Of a stretch of DNA of 64,000 nucleotides, positions 27,388 through 36,272 are shown piece by piece. This DNA is from Labedella phragmitis (GTDB lineage Bacteria > Actinomycetota > Actinomycetes > Actinomycetales > Microbacteriaceae). The notes beneath the pieces are model-generated. The model was given only the letters and a program-made list of their open reading frames with translations, was not told where the DNA came from and made no database searches. The position numbers and the translations under genes are program-made. Location of the stretch: the NCBI RefSeq assembly GCF_004078635.1, contig NZ_RZNB01000003.1:124001-188000 (forward strand). The letters are read 5' to 3'. The stretch's first letter is position 1; each line of letters starts with the position of its first letter.

Positions 27388-28047
27388 ATGACCCGACGCA
27401 TCGTCCAACTGCTCGTGGGGCTCGTCCTCTACGGCATCGCCGGCGCCCTCATGATCCGCGCCGTGCTCGGCGTCGACCCCTGGACGGTGCTCGCGCAGGG
27501 CCTGTCCGTCCGGACGGGACTCGGGATCGGCATCCTCACGAACATCATCGGTGTGCTCGTCCTGCTGTTGTGGATCCCGCTCAAGCAGAAGCCGGGCGTC
27601 GGCACGGTCCTCAACATCCTCATCATCGGCCCGTCGATCGAGCTCGGGCTCTGGCTCGTGCCACCGATGACGGTGCTGTGGGCGCAGATCCTCGTCTTCG
27701 CCGCGGGCCTCGTGCTGCTCGCCGTCGCGAGCGGACTCTACATCGGTGCCCGAATGGGACCCGGACCGCGCGACGGTCTCATGACCGGCCTCAACCGACG
27801 GTTCGGCGTTCCGATCTGGGTGGCCCGGACGAGCGTCGAGATCACCGTCCTCACGATCGGCTGGATCCTCGGCGGCAACGTCGGCTTCGGCACCGTCGCG
27901 TTCGCGCTCCTCATCGGACCGCTCTGCAACATCACGCTGCCGCTCTTCGCGATCCGCGACCCGAGGGACCGCGGGGCCGCCGCCGACGCGGCGGTCGACC
28001 GGACGCCAACGGCGCCCCTCCCGACGGCGACCCCACCCGGAGCCTGA
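27388..28047 (+). CDS. YczE/YitT-like integral membrane protein
   Basis: A 219-residue protein with about five hydrophobic helices (LLVGLVLYGIAGALMIRAVLG, LGIGILTNIIGVLVLLLWIPL and others). It has the YczE-family loops GVDPWTVLAQGLS and GARMGPGPRDGLMTGL. The family's function is unsettled; in Bacillus and others it is divergent from, and controlled by, a MocR regulator, as here. The frame opens 12 codons upstream, but the ATG at 27388 (MTRRIVQLL) matches relatives. The leader is short and includes an operator half-site. Confidence 0.87.
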   Translation: MTRRIVQLLVGLVLYGIAGALMIRAVLGVDPWTVLAQGLSVRTGLGIGILTNIIGVLVLLLWIPLKQKPGVGTVLNILIIGPSIELGLWLVPPMTVLWAQILVFAAGLVLLAVASGLYIGARMGPGPRDGLMTGLNRRFGVPIWVARTSVEITVLTIGWILGGNVGFGTVAFALLIGPLCNITLPLFAIRDPRDRGAAADAAVDRTPTAPLPTATPPGA

Positions 28048-28154
28048 GCGGGTCGCGCACCGACATCGAGTCGCCGACCCGAGCCGCTCGGTGCCGTGCG
28101 GTGCCCAAGCGTCGAGGTCGAGGTCGTCCTGACCGGCATCAGCCGGGAGTAACG

Positions 28155-28194
28155 CGATATATCTTGACTGCGCCCACGTCGCGACATATCGTGA
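28155..28194 (+). promoter_or_regulatory. Promoter with overlapping CGAYATATCKTGA direct repeats (probable PadR operator)
   Basis: CGATATATCTTGA (28155-28167) and CGACATATCGTGA (28182-28194) are direct repeats 27 bases apart, matching at 11 of 13 positions. The first contains a good -35 (TTGACT, 28164-28169). The second contains TATCGT (28187-28192), a plausible -10 at 17-base spacing. A repressor on these repeats would cover the promoter. The PadR regulator encoded in the same operon is the obvious candidate. Confidence 0.6.
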
Positions 28195-28233
28195 GTGTCA
28201 CGGCAGTGATCCGAGACGGAAGGCGGCACGACC

Positions 28234-29157
28234 ATGGCACTCGAGAAGTGGCTCATCGGAGCAGGAGAGACGCGCGTGATCGACCTGGAGGTCGTGAGAT
28301 CGCTCAAGGTGAGCCTCATCGGCGGCCAGATCGACATCATCGGGCACGACGAGCCCGGTGCTCGCGTCGAGGTCCACTCGGTCACCCACCGCGAGCTCAA
28401 GGTCGCCATCGAGGGTGATCGCCTCGAGATCGACCACCCGCAGTTGCGGTGGGACAACGTCGTGGACCTCCTCGGCGCCTTCGGGCGGAACTCCGCCAAG
28501 GCGTCCATCAGCGTGCTCGTGCCGCGCACGGTCGCCCTGACCCTCGGCTCGGTCTCCGCCGACGCCCTCGTCACGGGACTCTCGAACGACATCCGCCTCA
28601 GCACCGTGAGCGGAGAGATCCAGACGGACGGACTCGAGGGGGACCTCGTCCTCCACAGCGTCTCCGGCGAGCTCAGCGCGCAGAACCACCGCGGCCCCGT
28701 CTCCGCGGATTCCGTCTCGGGCGACATCACGCTGTCCGGCGCACTCGACCGCATCAAGGCCGACACCGTCTCGGGCGACGTCTTCGCCGACGTCGACGGC
28801 CGCTGCAACCGCATCCGCGTCAACAGTGTCTCGGGTGCACTCACCGCACGCATCGACCGTGAACTCGGCGCCGCCTACACCGTCAACACCGTGAGCGGCA
28901 CCCTCCAACTCGACGGCCGGGTCATCCGCGGAATGCGCGGGCGCGGATACCAGGACACCATCCCCGGCGACGGCGACGGCGACGTCACCGTCGAGGTGCT
29001 CGCCAACACCGTCTCGGGAAACGTCTCCGTGATCCGCCGCGAGGCGCGCACCGCGAGCACACCGGCGGGCACGGCCTGGACCCCGCAGGGGACCACCGGC
29101 GACGACAGGGGCCCGATGACCGGTGGCACGACTCCCGGCGAGGACGACGCACGATGA
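28234..29157 (+). CDS. DUF4097-family beta-solenoid protein
   Basis: A 307-residue protein of the DUF4097 ('putative adhesin') family. After a short N-terminal beta domain it consists of repeated strands with the recurring motif (S/T)VSGE/D: LSTVSGEIQT, HSVSGELSA, DSVSGDITL, DTVSGDVFA, NSVSGALTA, NTVSGTLQL and NTVSGNVSV. Each is one turn of a right-handed beta-helix of about 20 residues. There is no signal peptide or membrane segment, so it is probably cytosolic or membrane-peripheral. It overlaps the downstream PadR gene by 4 bases (ATGA). The pair is a common actinobacterial envelope-stress module whose mechanism is not established. Confidence 0.86.
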   Translation: MALEKWLIGAGETRVIDLEVVRSLKVSLIGGQIDIIGHDEPGARVEVHSVTHRELKVAIEGDRLEIDHPQLRWDNVVDLLGAFGRNSAKASISVLVPRTVALTLGSVSADALVTGLSNDIRLSTVSGEIQTDGLEGDLVLHSVSGELSAQNHRGPVSADSVSGDITLSGALDRIKADTVSGDVFADVDGRCNRIRVNSVSGALTARIDRELGAAYTVNTVSGTLQLDGRVIRGMRGRGYQDTIPGDGDGDVTVEVLANTVSGNVSVIRREARTASTPAGTAWTPQGTTGDDRGPMTGGTTPGEDDAR

Positions 29158-29771
29158 CCCCGCCCGTCTTCTCCCACGGCAGCCTGCGGCTGTACCTCTT
29201 GAAGCTCCTCGCGGAGACGCCGCGTCACGGCTACGAGATCATCCAGGCTCTGACGGACCGTTTCGGCGGCACCTACAGCCCGAGCGCCGGCACCATCTAT
29301 CCTCGTCTCGCGAAGCTCGAGGAGGAGGGGCTCGTCACGAAGTCGAGCGACGGCCGGAAGACCGTCTACAGCATCACCGACGCGGGCCGGGCGGAGCTCG
29401 CGGAACGCGAGGACGAGCTCGGCCGCGTCGAGTCGGAAGTGACCGACTCGGTGCGTCGCCTCGCCCACGAGATGCGGACGGACGTGACGACCGCGATGCG
29501 GAGCCTCAAGGCCGACCTCGCCTCGGCGGCTCGCGATGCACGGCTGTCAGCGACACGCGTCCCCCCGGTGTCGACGACGCCGCCCGACGACCGCAGCACC
29601 TCGCGACTCGCGCTCCACGAGGCCGAGCTGCTGCTCAACGAGTTCCGTCACAACGCGAGGACGGCGCTGCGCACCCACATCGCCTCGGGCCGGTCGTTCA
29701 CCACGGCGCAACTCGCCGAGGTCCGGACGGAACTCGATCGCGCGGCGACAGCGCTGCGCGACCTTCTCTGA
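29154..29771 (+). CDS. PadR-family transcriptional regulator
   Basis: A 205-residue regulator. The N-terminal winged helix is canonical PadR: LRLYLLKLLAETPRHGYEIIQALTDRFGGTYSPSAGTIYPRLAKLEEEGLV, with the wing at DGRKTVYSITDAGRAEL. A long helical C-terminal part (about 85-205) provides dimerisation; it is larger than in minimal PadRs. ATG overlaps the stop of the DUF4097 gene, so the two are translationally coupled and probably autoregulated through the repeats at 28155-28194. Confidence 0.93.
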   Translation: MTPPVFSHGSLRLYLLKLLAETPRHGYEIIQALTDRFGGTYSPSAGTIYPRLAKLEEEGLVTKSSDGRKTVYSITDAGRAELAEREDELGRVESEVTDSVRRLAHEMRTDVTTAMRSLKADLASAARDARLSATRVPPVSTTPPDDRSTSRLALHEAELLLNEFRHNARTALRTHIASGRSFTTAQLAEVRTELDRAATALRDLL

Positions 29772-29784
29772 GCCCCACCCCAGG

Positions 29785-29822
29785 AAGCGCCCGCCCCCGC
29801 GACCCTGCGAGGACGGGCGCTT
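29785..29822 (+). terminator. Terminator after DUF4097-PadR operon
   Basis: AAGCGCCCG and CGGGCGCTT pair across a 20-base loop, starting 14 bases after the PadR stop codon and followed by TCGTTCGTT, a partial T-rich tail. Confidence 0.6.
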
Positions 29823-29856
29823 TCGTTCGTTCCGGTCGGGAGCCGGCCACAGGGCG

Positions 29857-30195
29857 TCAGGGCGCGAGGTAGAGCTTCCGGAGGGTGGCCGTGACCGTCC
29901 AGCGCGTGCGGGTCCCCGCTGCGAGGCGGACGAGATCCCCCGGCGCGATCTCGAGCGACCGATCGGCGTCGAGCAGGTCGATCCTGCCGGCTCCCGCGAG
30001 CACGACGAAGAGTTCGTCGGCCTCCGTGTCGGTCGCGACCCCCGGCTCCATCTCCCAGACCCCGATCTCGACGGATCCGAACGATCCGAGTTCGCGGAGC
30101 CACGTCGGCGGGGCGCCGGCTCCCGCGTCGATCGCGTCGAGGGCGACGGTGTGCAGCGAGAGCACCGAATCGGGATCGAGATCGAGATGGGGCAC
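29857..30195 (-). CDS. Small cupin-domain protein
   Basis: A 112-residue single cupin. IGVWEMEPGVATDTEADELFVVLAGAGRIDLLDADRSLEIAPGDLVRLAAGTRTRWTV covers both cupin motifs, though the first has Asp/Glu in place of the usual His pair. It resembles the EutQ/ChrR-like 'cupin domain-containing' group often found near amine or amino-acid catabolism genes. The frame is open far upstream. The GTG at 30195 is chosen because GGAGG sits 6 bases before it and the encoded start (VPHLDLDPDSVLSL) is reasonable. It is divergent from the polyamine operon. Confidence 0.8.
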   Translation of the reverse strand: MPHLDLDPDSVLSLHTVALDAIDAGAGAPPTWLRELGSFGSVEIGVWEMEPGVATDTEADELFVVLAGAGRIDLLDADRSLEIAPGDLVRLAAGTRTRWTVTATLRKLYLAP

Positions 30196-30412
30196 GGGCA
30201 ACCTCCGGGACCTTCGGACACGTCGGAGTAACGGTATCAGTGGCGGGATGGCACGTTCGCAAGCGTTTCCGTCGAATGGTGGCAATTCGTTTACCGTTTC
30301 GATTGTGTAAATCTCTCCGTCGGGGGTATTCCCTTTCCGGCACGCAGCCAACAGAATTCCGGTACTGCGCGAAACGCACGATCCACGCGTTCCGCCGACG
30401 GAAAGGTCTCGC

Positions 30413-32059
30413 ATGCACCACGGTCGCACTCCCGACGCGATCCTCATCACCGGTGGGCGGGTGTTCCTGGACGGTCATGTCCAGGAGGCGCCCGTCGCGC
30501 TCGTCGACGGAAAGATCGCGGCGATCGGCGGCGACGCCGTCGACGCGCTCGCCACCACGCCGTCCGAGACGATCGACGCGGCCGGCGGCCTCGTCGTGGC
30601 CGGCTTCCAGGATTCGCACATCCACCCCCACCACGCCGGCAACACCCTCGTCACGTGCGATCTGTCGGAGGAGGACTCCATCGAGGGGTACCTCGACCGG
30701 ATCGCGGCGTACGCCGCGGCCCACCCGGAGCGCGAATGGATCACGGGTGGTGGCTGGGGCATGGATCAGTTCCCCTCCGGTATCCCGACGAAGGAGCTCC
30801 TGGACCGGGTCGTCCCCGACCGGCCCGTCTACCTGCCGAACCGCGACGGCCACGGGGCGTGGGTCAACTCCCGCGCCCTCGAGCTCGCGGGGGTGACGCG
30901 CGACACGATCGACCCGATCTCGGGACGCATCGAACGGGACGCCGACGGCGAGCCCATCGGCTGCCTGCAGGAGGGCGCGATGGAGCTCGTCTCCGCTCAC
31001 GTCCCGCCGCTCGGCGACGACCTCGTCGACGAGGGCTTCCTCCTGGCCCAGCAGCAGCTCTTCGCCTGGGGTGTCACGGCGTGGCAGGACGCAATGGTCG
31101 AGTCCGGCGACCGCGGTCTCGACAACCTGGCCTCGTACCGCCGGCTCGACGCAGACGGCCGGCTCCTCGCCCGCGTCGTCGGAGCGCAGTGGTGGGAGCG
31201 GGAGAAGGGCCTCGACCAGATCGAGGCCTTCGTCGCCCAGCGGGACGCGGTCACCGGCGAGCGCTTCAGCGCGGGCAGCGTCAAGATCATGCAGGACGGC
31301 GTCGCGGAGAACTTCACCGCCGCGATGCTCGAGCCCTACCTCGACGGCTGCGGGTGCTCCACTCAGAACACGGGCAAGAGCTTCGTCGAGCCCGGGATGC
31401 TGACGGAGGCGTCCGCCGCCCTCACCGCCGCCGGGCTGCGCGTCCACTTCCACACGCTCGGCGACCGCGCCGTGCGGGAGGCTCTCGACGCGATCGAGTC
31501 GACTCCCGGGATGGTGCGCCCGCTGCTCGCGCATCTTCAGGTGATCCACCCCGACGACATCGCACGCTTCGCCCCGCTCGACGCCGTGGCGAGCATCCAG
31601 CCGCTGTGGGCGCGCCACGAGTCGCAGATGGACGAGCTCACGATCCCGTTCCTCGGAGCGACCCGCTCCGCGTGGCAGTACCCCTTCGCGAGCCTGCGTC
31701 GCGCCGGCGCGACCCTCGCCCTCGGCTCGGACTGGCCCGTCAGCACGGCGAACCCGCTCGAGATCATCCACACCGCCGTCACGCGCTGCCCTCCCGGCCT
31801 GAGCGCGAACCCGCTCGGCGGTGAGCAGGCCATCTCCCTCTCGGACGCCGTCGTCGGGTACACCGAGGGCAGTGCCTATGCGAACGCCGACGAGCACCGG
31901 ACGGGACGCATCGCCGTCGGCTACGACGCCGATGTGACGATCCTCGACCGCGACATCTTCTCCGCCTCGACAGCGGAGATCGCCGACGCCTCCGTGGCGT
32001 ACACGATCGTCGGCGGACGCGTGGTGTTCGAAGCACCCACGACGGGCGGGAACGCCTGA
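30413..32059 (+). CDS. YtcJ-like metal-dependent amidohydrolase
   Basis: A 548-residue amidohydrolase (amidohydro_3, YtcJ type). It has a metal-binding HxH in FQDSHIHPHHAG (His69, His71), a later FHTLGDRAVREAL (about 340) and ALGSDWPVSTANPLEIIHTAV (metal-ligand Asp, about 440). The N-terminal part is the small beta-sandwich that these enzymes share with the C-terminus. Relatives cleave amides or carbamates of unknown identity. It heads the Pot-type transporter operon (14-base gap) and may cleave an imported N-acyl amine. GGAAAGG lies 7 bases before the ATG. The 217-base upstream gap contains an AT-rich patch (about 30280-30312) likely to hold the operon promoter. Confidence 0.88.
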   Translation: MHHGRTPDAILITGGRVFLDGHVQEAPVALVDGKIAAIGGDAVDALATTPSETIDAAGGLVVAGFQDSHIHPHHAGNTLVTCDLSEEDSIEGYLDRIAAYAAAHPEREWITGGGWGMDQFPSGIPTKELLDRVVPDRPVYLPNRDGHGAWVNSRALELAGVTRDTIDPISGRIERDADGEPIGCLQEGAMELVSAHVPPLGDDLVDEGFLLAQQQLFAWGVTAWQDAMVESGDRGLDNLASYRRLDADGRLLARVVGAQWWEREKGLDQIEAFVAQRDAVTGERFSAGSVKIMQDGVAENFTAAMLEPYLDGCGCSTQNTGKSFVEPGMLTEASAALTAAGLRVHFHTLGDRAVREALDAIESTPGMVRPLLAHLQVIHPDDIARFAPLDAVASIQPLWARHESQMDELTIPFLGATRSAWQYPFASLRRAGATLALGSDWPVSTANPLEIIHTAVTRCPPGLSANPLGGEQAISLSDAVVGYTEGSAYANADEHRTGRIAVGYDADVTILDRDIFSASTAEIADASVAYTIVGGRVVFEAPTTGGNA

Positions 32060-32072
32060 TGGAAGGACGACG

Positions 32073-33194
32073 ATGACGACACACCTGGTCGACGAGGCCC
32101 GAGCCGGAGAGGTGACCCTCCGCGGCGTCTCCCGCGTGTACGGGAAGAACTACGCGGTGCGCGACCTCGATCTCCACGTCGAGGCCGGCGAGTTCATCTC
32201 GCTGCTCGGACCGAGCGGGTGCGGCAAGACCACCACGCTCCGCATGATCGGCGGCTTCGAGTACCCGGACACTGGCTCGATCTCGATCGCGGCCAAGCCC
32301 GTCGAGGCGCTGCCCCCGTACAAGCGCCCCGTCAACACGGTCTTCCAGGCCTACGCGCTGTTCCCGCACCTCTCGGTCGCGCAGAACGTCGCCTACGGGC
32401 TCCGCTATCAGAAGACGCCGAAGAACGAGGTGCGCGAGCGGGTCTCCGAAGCGCTCCAGATGGTGCGCATGGGCTCCTTCGCGGAGCGGATGCCGGCACA
32501 GCTCTCCGGTGGGCAGCAGCAGCGCATCGCCCTCGCGCGGGCACTCGTCAACCGCCCGGCCGTCCTCCTGCTCGACGAGCCGATGTCGGCGCTCGACCGC
32601 AAGCTCCGCGAGGAGATGCAGATCGAGTTGAAGCTCCTCCAGCAGCAGCTCGGCACGACGTTCGTCTTCGTGACGCACGACCAGGAGGAGGCCATGACGA
32701 TGAGCGACCGCATCGCCGTCATGAACCAGGGTCGCCTCGAGCAGATCGGTCCGCCCGACGCCGTTTACGACGCCCCGACGAGCGCGTACGTCGCCGGCTT
32801 CATCGGCCAGCAGAACTTCTTCACCGGCGAGCTCTCCGGCGGGCCGGGCGCGTGGAGCGTCACGATCCCCGGCGGCACGGTCGTCTCGACGCGTGAGCCC
32901 GCCGGCTCCCCCGTCGTGGGCGGCGTGACGGAGGTCGCCGTCCGGCCGGAGCATGTGACGGTCTCGGCAACCCCCACGGGTGGACCGAACGAGGTCCGCT
33001 CCACGCTCATGAGCGTCAGCCAGCTGGGCTCCGCCCTCCAGATCGTCACCATCACGCCGGAGGGCCTCAAGATCATGGCCCGCTCACCGCGCGGAATCGA
33101 CCTGCCGATGACGCCAGGAGTCGACGTCTACTGCTCGTGGCCGTCCGACGCCGTTCACATCTTCCCGACCACCACAGCAACCGAAAGCGAGTGA
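32073..33194 (+). CDS. PotA-like polyamine ABC transporter ATPase
   Basis: A 373-residue ATPase of the spermidine/putrescine (CUT1-like) class. It has Walker A GPSGCGKTT (46-54), signature QLSGGQQQRIALARAL, Walker B VLLLDEPMSALDRKLRE and switch His in FVTHDQEEAMTMSDRI. The C-terminal TOBE domain (about 270-373) includes FIGQQNFFTGEL and EVAVRPEHV. It energises the two permeases encoded downstream. Good ribosome binding site (GGAAGGA). It is followed 2 bases later by the binding-protein gene. Confidence 0.93.
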   Translation: MTTHLVDEARAGEVTLRGVSRVYGKNYAVRDLDLHVEAGEFISLLGPSGCGKTTTLRMIGGFEYPDTGSISIAAKPVEALPPYKRPVNTVFQAYALFPHLSVAQNVAYGLRYQKTPKNEVRERVSEALQMVRMGSFAERMPAQLSGGQQQRIALARALVNRPAVLLLDEPMSALDRKLREEMQIELKLLQQQLGTTFVFVTHDQEEAMTMSDRIAVMNQGRLEQIGPPDAVYDAPTSAYVAGFIGQQNFFTGELSGGPGAWSVTIPGGTVVSTREPAGSPVVGGVTEVAVRPEHVTVSATPTGGPNEVRSTLMSVSQLGSALQIVTITPEGLKIMARSPRGIDLPMTPGVDVYCSWPSDAVHIFPTTTATESE

Positions 33195-33196
33195 CC

Positions 33197-34354
33197 ATGT
33201 CCGACAAGCCCGTACGTGTCCTCCTGCCAGAAACGATGGCGAGCGCCTTCTCGAAGGGCCTCTCGCGCCGAGCCCTCCTGGGCGGTGCACTCGGCCTCGG
33301 CGTCACCGCGACGCTCGCGGCGTGCTCGACCGGTGGAGGCGGAGGCGGAGGCGGCTCCGCCAGCGGCCTCAACATCTACACGTGGGGCGAGTACGACGAC
33401 CCCGCCGTCCTCAAGGACTTCACCTCCGAATTCGGGCCCTCGATCACGATCGACAGCTACGGATCGAACCAGGAGATGATCTCCAAGCTCGTCACTGCGA
33501 GCGGCACGAGCGGCTACGACCTCTGCGTCCCGACCCACCAGTACATCCCACAGATGGCCGCGTCGGACCTCCTCGAGGAACTCGACCACTCGAAGCTGCC
33601 GAACATGAAGAACCTCGACGCGGCGTACATCGACCAGGAGTTCGACCCGGGCAACACGTACTCGGTGCCGAAGGACTGGGGTTCCACGGGCTACGTCTAC
33701 GACACGACGGTCATCACCCGCGAGCTCACGAGCTGGGCGGACTTCTGGGACGCTGCGCAGAACGAGGCGAGCGGCAAGCTGTCGCTGCTCGAGGACCCGG
33801 GCGAGATCGCCTACTCCTACTTCCTCGCGAACGGGATCGACCCCAACACGACCGACGAGGGACACCTCGAGGACTACCGCGTCTTCATCACGGAGACGAT
33901 CGCTCCGCACGTGCAGGCGTTCGAGTCGTACCCGAGTGGCACGATCGCGCAGAACGGCCGCGTCCTCGCCCACGCGTGGAACGGGGACGCCCGACAGGGC
34001 ATCCTCAACAACGAGGACCCCGCCCGCTACAAGTACGTCACGCCGACCGAGGGCGGCAACCTCTGGCAGGACAACTGGGCCATCGTGAAGGGCGCGCCGA
34101 ACGCCGACGCCGCTCACGAGTTCATCAACTACGTCCTCGATCCCGAGGTGTCTCTGCAGGAACTCATCTACATCGGCTACCACACGGCCGTCCAGGGCAT
34201 CGAGGAGGCGGCGACGGAGGCGGGCGTCGAGCTGCCCGAACTCATCTTCTTCACGCCGGAGCAGGTCGACAAGCTCGTATTCGCCAAGCTCACCGACGCC
34301 GAGCAGACGATCGTCTCGATCTACGACGAGCTGACGGCGGCGGCGGGACAGTGA
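33197..34354 (+). CDS. PotD-like periplasmic-type (lipoprotein) polyamine-binding protein
   Basis: A 385-residue extracellular solute-binding lipoprotein (COG0687, PotD/PotF family). The signal sequence carries a Tat-like SRRALLGG followed by a hydrophobic stretch and the lipobox LAAC (Cys about 45), then a Gly-rich linker. The mature fold begins LNIYTWGEYDDPAVLKDF, the PotD start. DYVPSTGYVYDT-like PKDWGSTGYVYDT and NEDPARYKYVTPTEGGNLWQDNWAIVKGAPN are conserved polyamine-binding regions with acidic and aromatic ligands. The start is ATG at 33197, two bases after the ATPase stop. Confidence 0.92.
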   Translation: MSDKPVRVLLPETMASAFSKGLSRRALLGGALGLGVTATLAACSTGGGGGGGGSASGLNIYTWGEYDDPAVLKDFTSEFGPSITIDSYGSNQEMISKLVTASGTSGYDLCVPTHQYIPQMAASDLLEELDHSKLPNMKNLDAAYIDQEFDPGNTYSVPKDWGSTGYVYDTTVITRELTSWADFWDAAQNEASGKLSLLEDPGEIAYSYFLANGIDPNTTDEGHLEDYRVFITETIAPHVQAFESYPSGTIAQNGRVLAHAWNGDARQGILNNEDPARYKYVTPTEGGNLWQDNWAIVKGAPNADAAHEFINYVLDPEVSLQELIYIGYHTAVQGIEEAATEAGVELPELIFFTPEQVDKLVFAKLTDAEQTIVSIYDELTAAAGQ

Positions 34355-35289
34355 CGGCGGTCGCCACGGCTCCGCCGCGTGCGCGACGGCGGTTCACCGG
34401 ATCGGTGGGGCTGCTCGCCCTGCCGATCGCGGCGTGGCTCGTCTTCTTCTTCATCGTGCCGTTCGGCCTCATCCTCTGGTACAGCTTCGGGGAGAAGCCG
34501 AGCCTCTACGTCACCCACTCGAACGACGTCCTGTCTCTCGCGCGCTACGTCGAGGCCCTCGATCCCGCGTTCCTCACGACGTTCTGGCGGACGACGCAGA
34601 TCGCGATCGTCGGCACCGCACTGTGCCTGCTCATCGGCTTCCCGATCGCCTATTGGATGGCCGTGAAGCTCTCGCCGCGGGCGCGAGGGATCGTCCTCGC
34701 CCTCGTGCTCGTGCCGTACTGGACGAACTTCCTCGTGCGCACGATCGGGTGGCAGATCACACTGAGCCCCGAGGGCTTCCTGTCGGACTTCCTCAACGGC
34801 ATCGGCGTGCTGAACGGACCGCTCCAGGTGCTGTACACGCAGCAGGCCGTGCAGCTCGGTGTCGTCTACAACTACCTGCCGCTCATGATCCTGCCGCTCT
34901 ACGTCGCGCTCGAGCGGATGGACCACCGCTTGCTCGAGGCGAGCCGCGATCTCGGCGGCAACTGGTGGTCGAGCTTCTGGCGCGTCACGATCCCGCTCGC
35001 CCTCCCGGGGATCATGTCGGGACTGCTCCTCGTGTTCGTCCCGCTCATGGGCGACTACATCACACCGAGTGTGCTCGGCGGGGCCTCGGGCAGCATGGTC
35101 GGTCAGATGGTCGCGGGCCAGTTCCAGCGCGCGCAGAACTGGGCGCTCGGCTCGGCGATGGCGATCTGCCTGATGCTCGCGATCCTGCTCGTCGTGATCC
35201 TGTTCGGCGTGCTCTTCAAACTCATCGGCGTCGCGCTCGCGCGATTCCGTCATCTGGGCGACCTGGACAGGGCGGGGGCGATCTCATGA
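34351..35289 (+). CDS. PotB-like ABC permease
   Basis: A 312-residue inner-membrane permease with six helices. The coupling (EAA) loop is LLEASRDLGGNWWSSFWRVTIPLALPGIMSGLLL. The N-terminus after the first helix (GLILWYSFGEKP) and NFLVRTIGWQITLSPEG match PotB/PotH. It begins with GTG overlapping the binding-protein stop by 4 bases (GTGA) and overlaps the second permease by 4 bases (ATGA), so the whole set is translationally coupled. Confidence 0.93.
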   Translation: MTAVATAPPRARRRFTGSVGLLALPIAAWLVFFFIVPFGLILWYSFGEKPSLYVTHSNDVLSLARYVEALDPAFLTTFWRTTQIAIVGTALCLLIGFPIAYWMAVKLSPRARGIVLALVLVPYWTNFLVRTIGWQITLSPEGFLSDFLNGIGVLNGPLQVLYTQQAVQLGVVYNYLPLMILPLYVALERMDHRLLEASRDLGGNWWSSFWRVTIPLALPGIMSGLLLVFVPLMGDYITPSVLGGASGSMVGQMVAGQFQRAQNWALGSAMAICLMLAILLVVILFGVLFKLIGVALARFRHLGDLDRAGAIS

Positions 35290-36203
35290 CCACGACGGTG
35301 GACCGGCCGACGGAACGCGCGGCGGAGACGCGCGACGAACCCGTGGCGCGCAAGCACCGGACTCCGCTCGGCGATGTCGTGCTCGGCATCTGGGGTGTCG
35401 CGGGGCTGCTGTTCCTCTTCTTCCCCGTGCTCGTCATCGTGGCGTACTCGTTCAACACCGGGCGGCAGTTGCAGTCGTGGGACGGCTTCGGCCTGGACTC
35501 CTACGCGAATGCCTTCAACAACCCGACGATCGTCGCGACGATCCAGGTCTCGTTGATGGCGGCGGCCGGTTCGGCCGTCGTGTCGACGATCCTCGGCTCG
35601 TTCGCCGGCGTCGCGCTCGCGCGTCGCGGTGGGCGGTGGGCCGTGTGGCTCGTCGCGCTCCTCGGTCTCGCGATGGTGACGCCCGAGATCGTCAACGCCG
35701 TGTCGCTCCTGCCCTGGTTCGTCACGCTCGGCGCCGATTGGGGGCTGTCGATCTTCAACCTCGGCCAGGTGCGGCTCGTGATCGCGCACTCGCTCTTCGC
35801 ATGCGCCGTCGTGACGTTCATCGTCCGGGCGCGGATGGCGGGGCTCAACGAGTCGCTCGAGGAAGCGGCTGCCGATCTCGGCGCTCCGCCGGTCCAGCGG
35901 TTCTGGACGATCACGTTCCCGCTCATGCGGCCCGCGGTCATTTCGGGTGCCCTGTTGTCGTTCACGTTGAGCCTCGACAACACGGTGCTCTCGAGCTTCG
36001 TGTCCGTCGCGGGCTCGACGCCGTGGCCCGTCTACGTGTTCGCGTCGCTGCGCTCGACGCTCAGGCCGGAGATCGCGGCGATGTCGACCGTCATGCTCCT
36101 GCTGACGCTCGCGGTGCTCGCCCTCGTGGCGATCGTCCTGAGCCGGGCGAGCAGGAAGACGGGCGACGGCAGCGGACTCGCCCAGACCCTCGCCGGCGGC
36201 TGA
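35286..36203 (+). CDS. PotC-like ABC permease
   Basis: A 305-residue permease with a 30-residue polar N-terminus and six helices. The EAA loop is LEEAAADLGAPPVQRFWTITFPLMRPAVISGALL, and VIVAYSFNTGRQLQSWDGF is a PotC/PotI signature. LSFTLSLDNTVLSSFVSVAGS near the end lines the transport path. It is the last gene of the operon; the strong hairpin at 36215-36272 terminates it. Confidence 0.93.
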   Translation: MTTTVDRPTERAAETRDEPVARKHRTPLGDVVLGIWGVAGLLFLFFPVLVIVAYSFNTGRQLQSWDGFGLDSYANAFNNPTIVATIQVSLMAAAGSAVVSTILGSFAGVALARRGGRWAVWLVALLGLAMVTPEIVNAVSLLPWFVTLGADWGLSIFNLGQVRLVIAHSLFACAVVTFIVRARMAGLNESLEEAAADLGAPPVQRFWTITFPLMRPAVISGALLSFTLSLDNTVLSSFVSVAGSTPWPVYVFASLRSTLRPEIAAMSTVMLLLTLAVLALVAIVLSRASRKTGDGSGLAQTLAGG

Positions 36204-36214
36204 CCTCCCCCTCC

Positions 36215-36272
36215 CCCCATTAATTTGGCGATGGTGCACGCAACTACGCGCACCATCGCCGAATTGATGGGG
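36215..36272. terminator. Long bidirectional terminator hairpin between convergent operons
   Basis: CCCCATTAATTTGGCGATGGTG pairs with CACCATCGCCGAATTGATGGGG (20 of 22 Watson-Crick, two G-U wobbles). Inside is a 2-base bulge, CGC/GCG, and an AACTAC loop. It lies 11 bases after the PotC stop and directly abuts the stop of the convergent FAD oxidase gene, so it can end both transcripts. Confidence 0.8.

Noticed and set aside
33322-36203. Two long overlapping frames covering the PotD/PotB and PotB/PotC regions
   Set aside because: Only the parts starting at 34351 and 35286 encode permeases; both starts overlap the previous stop by 4 bases.
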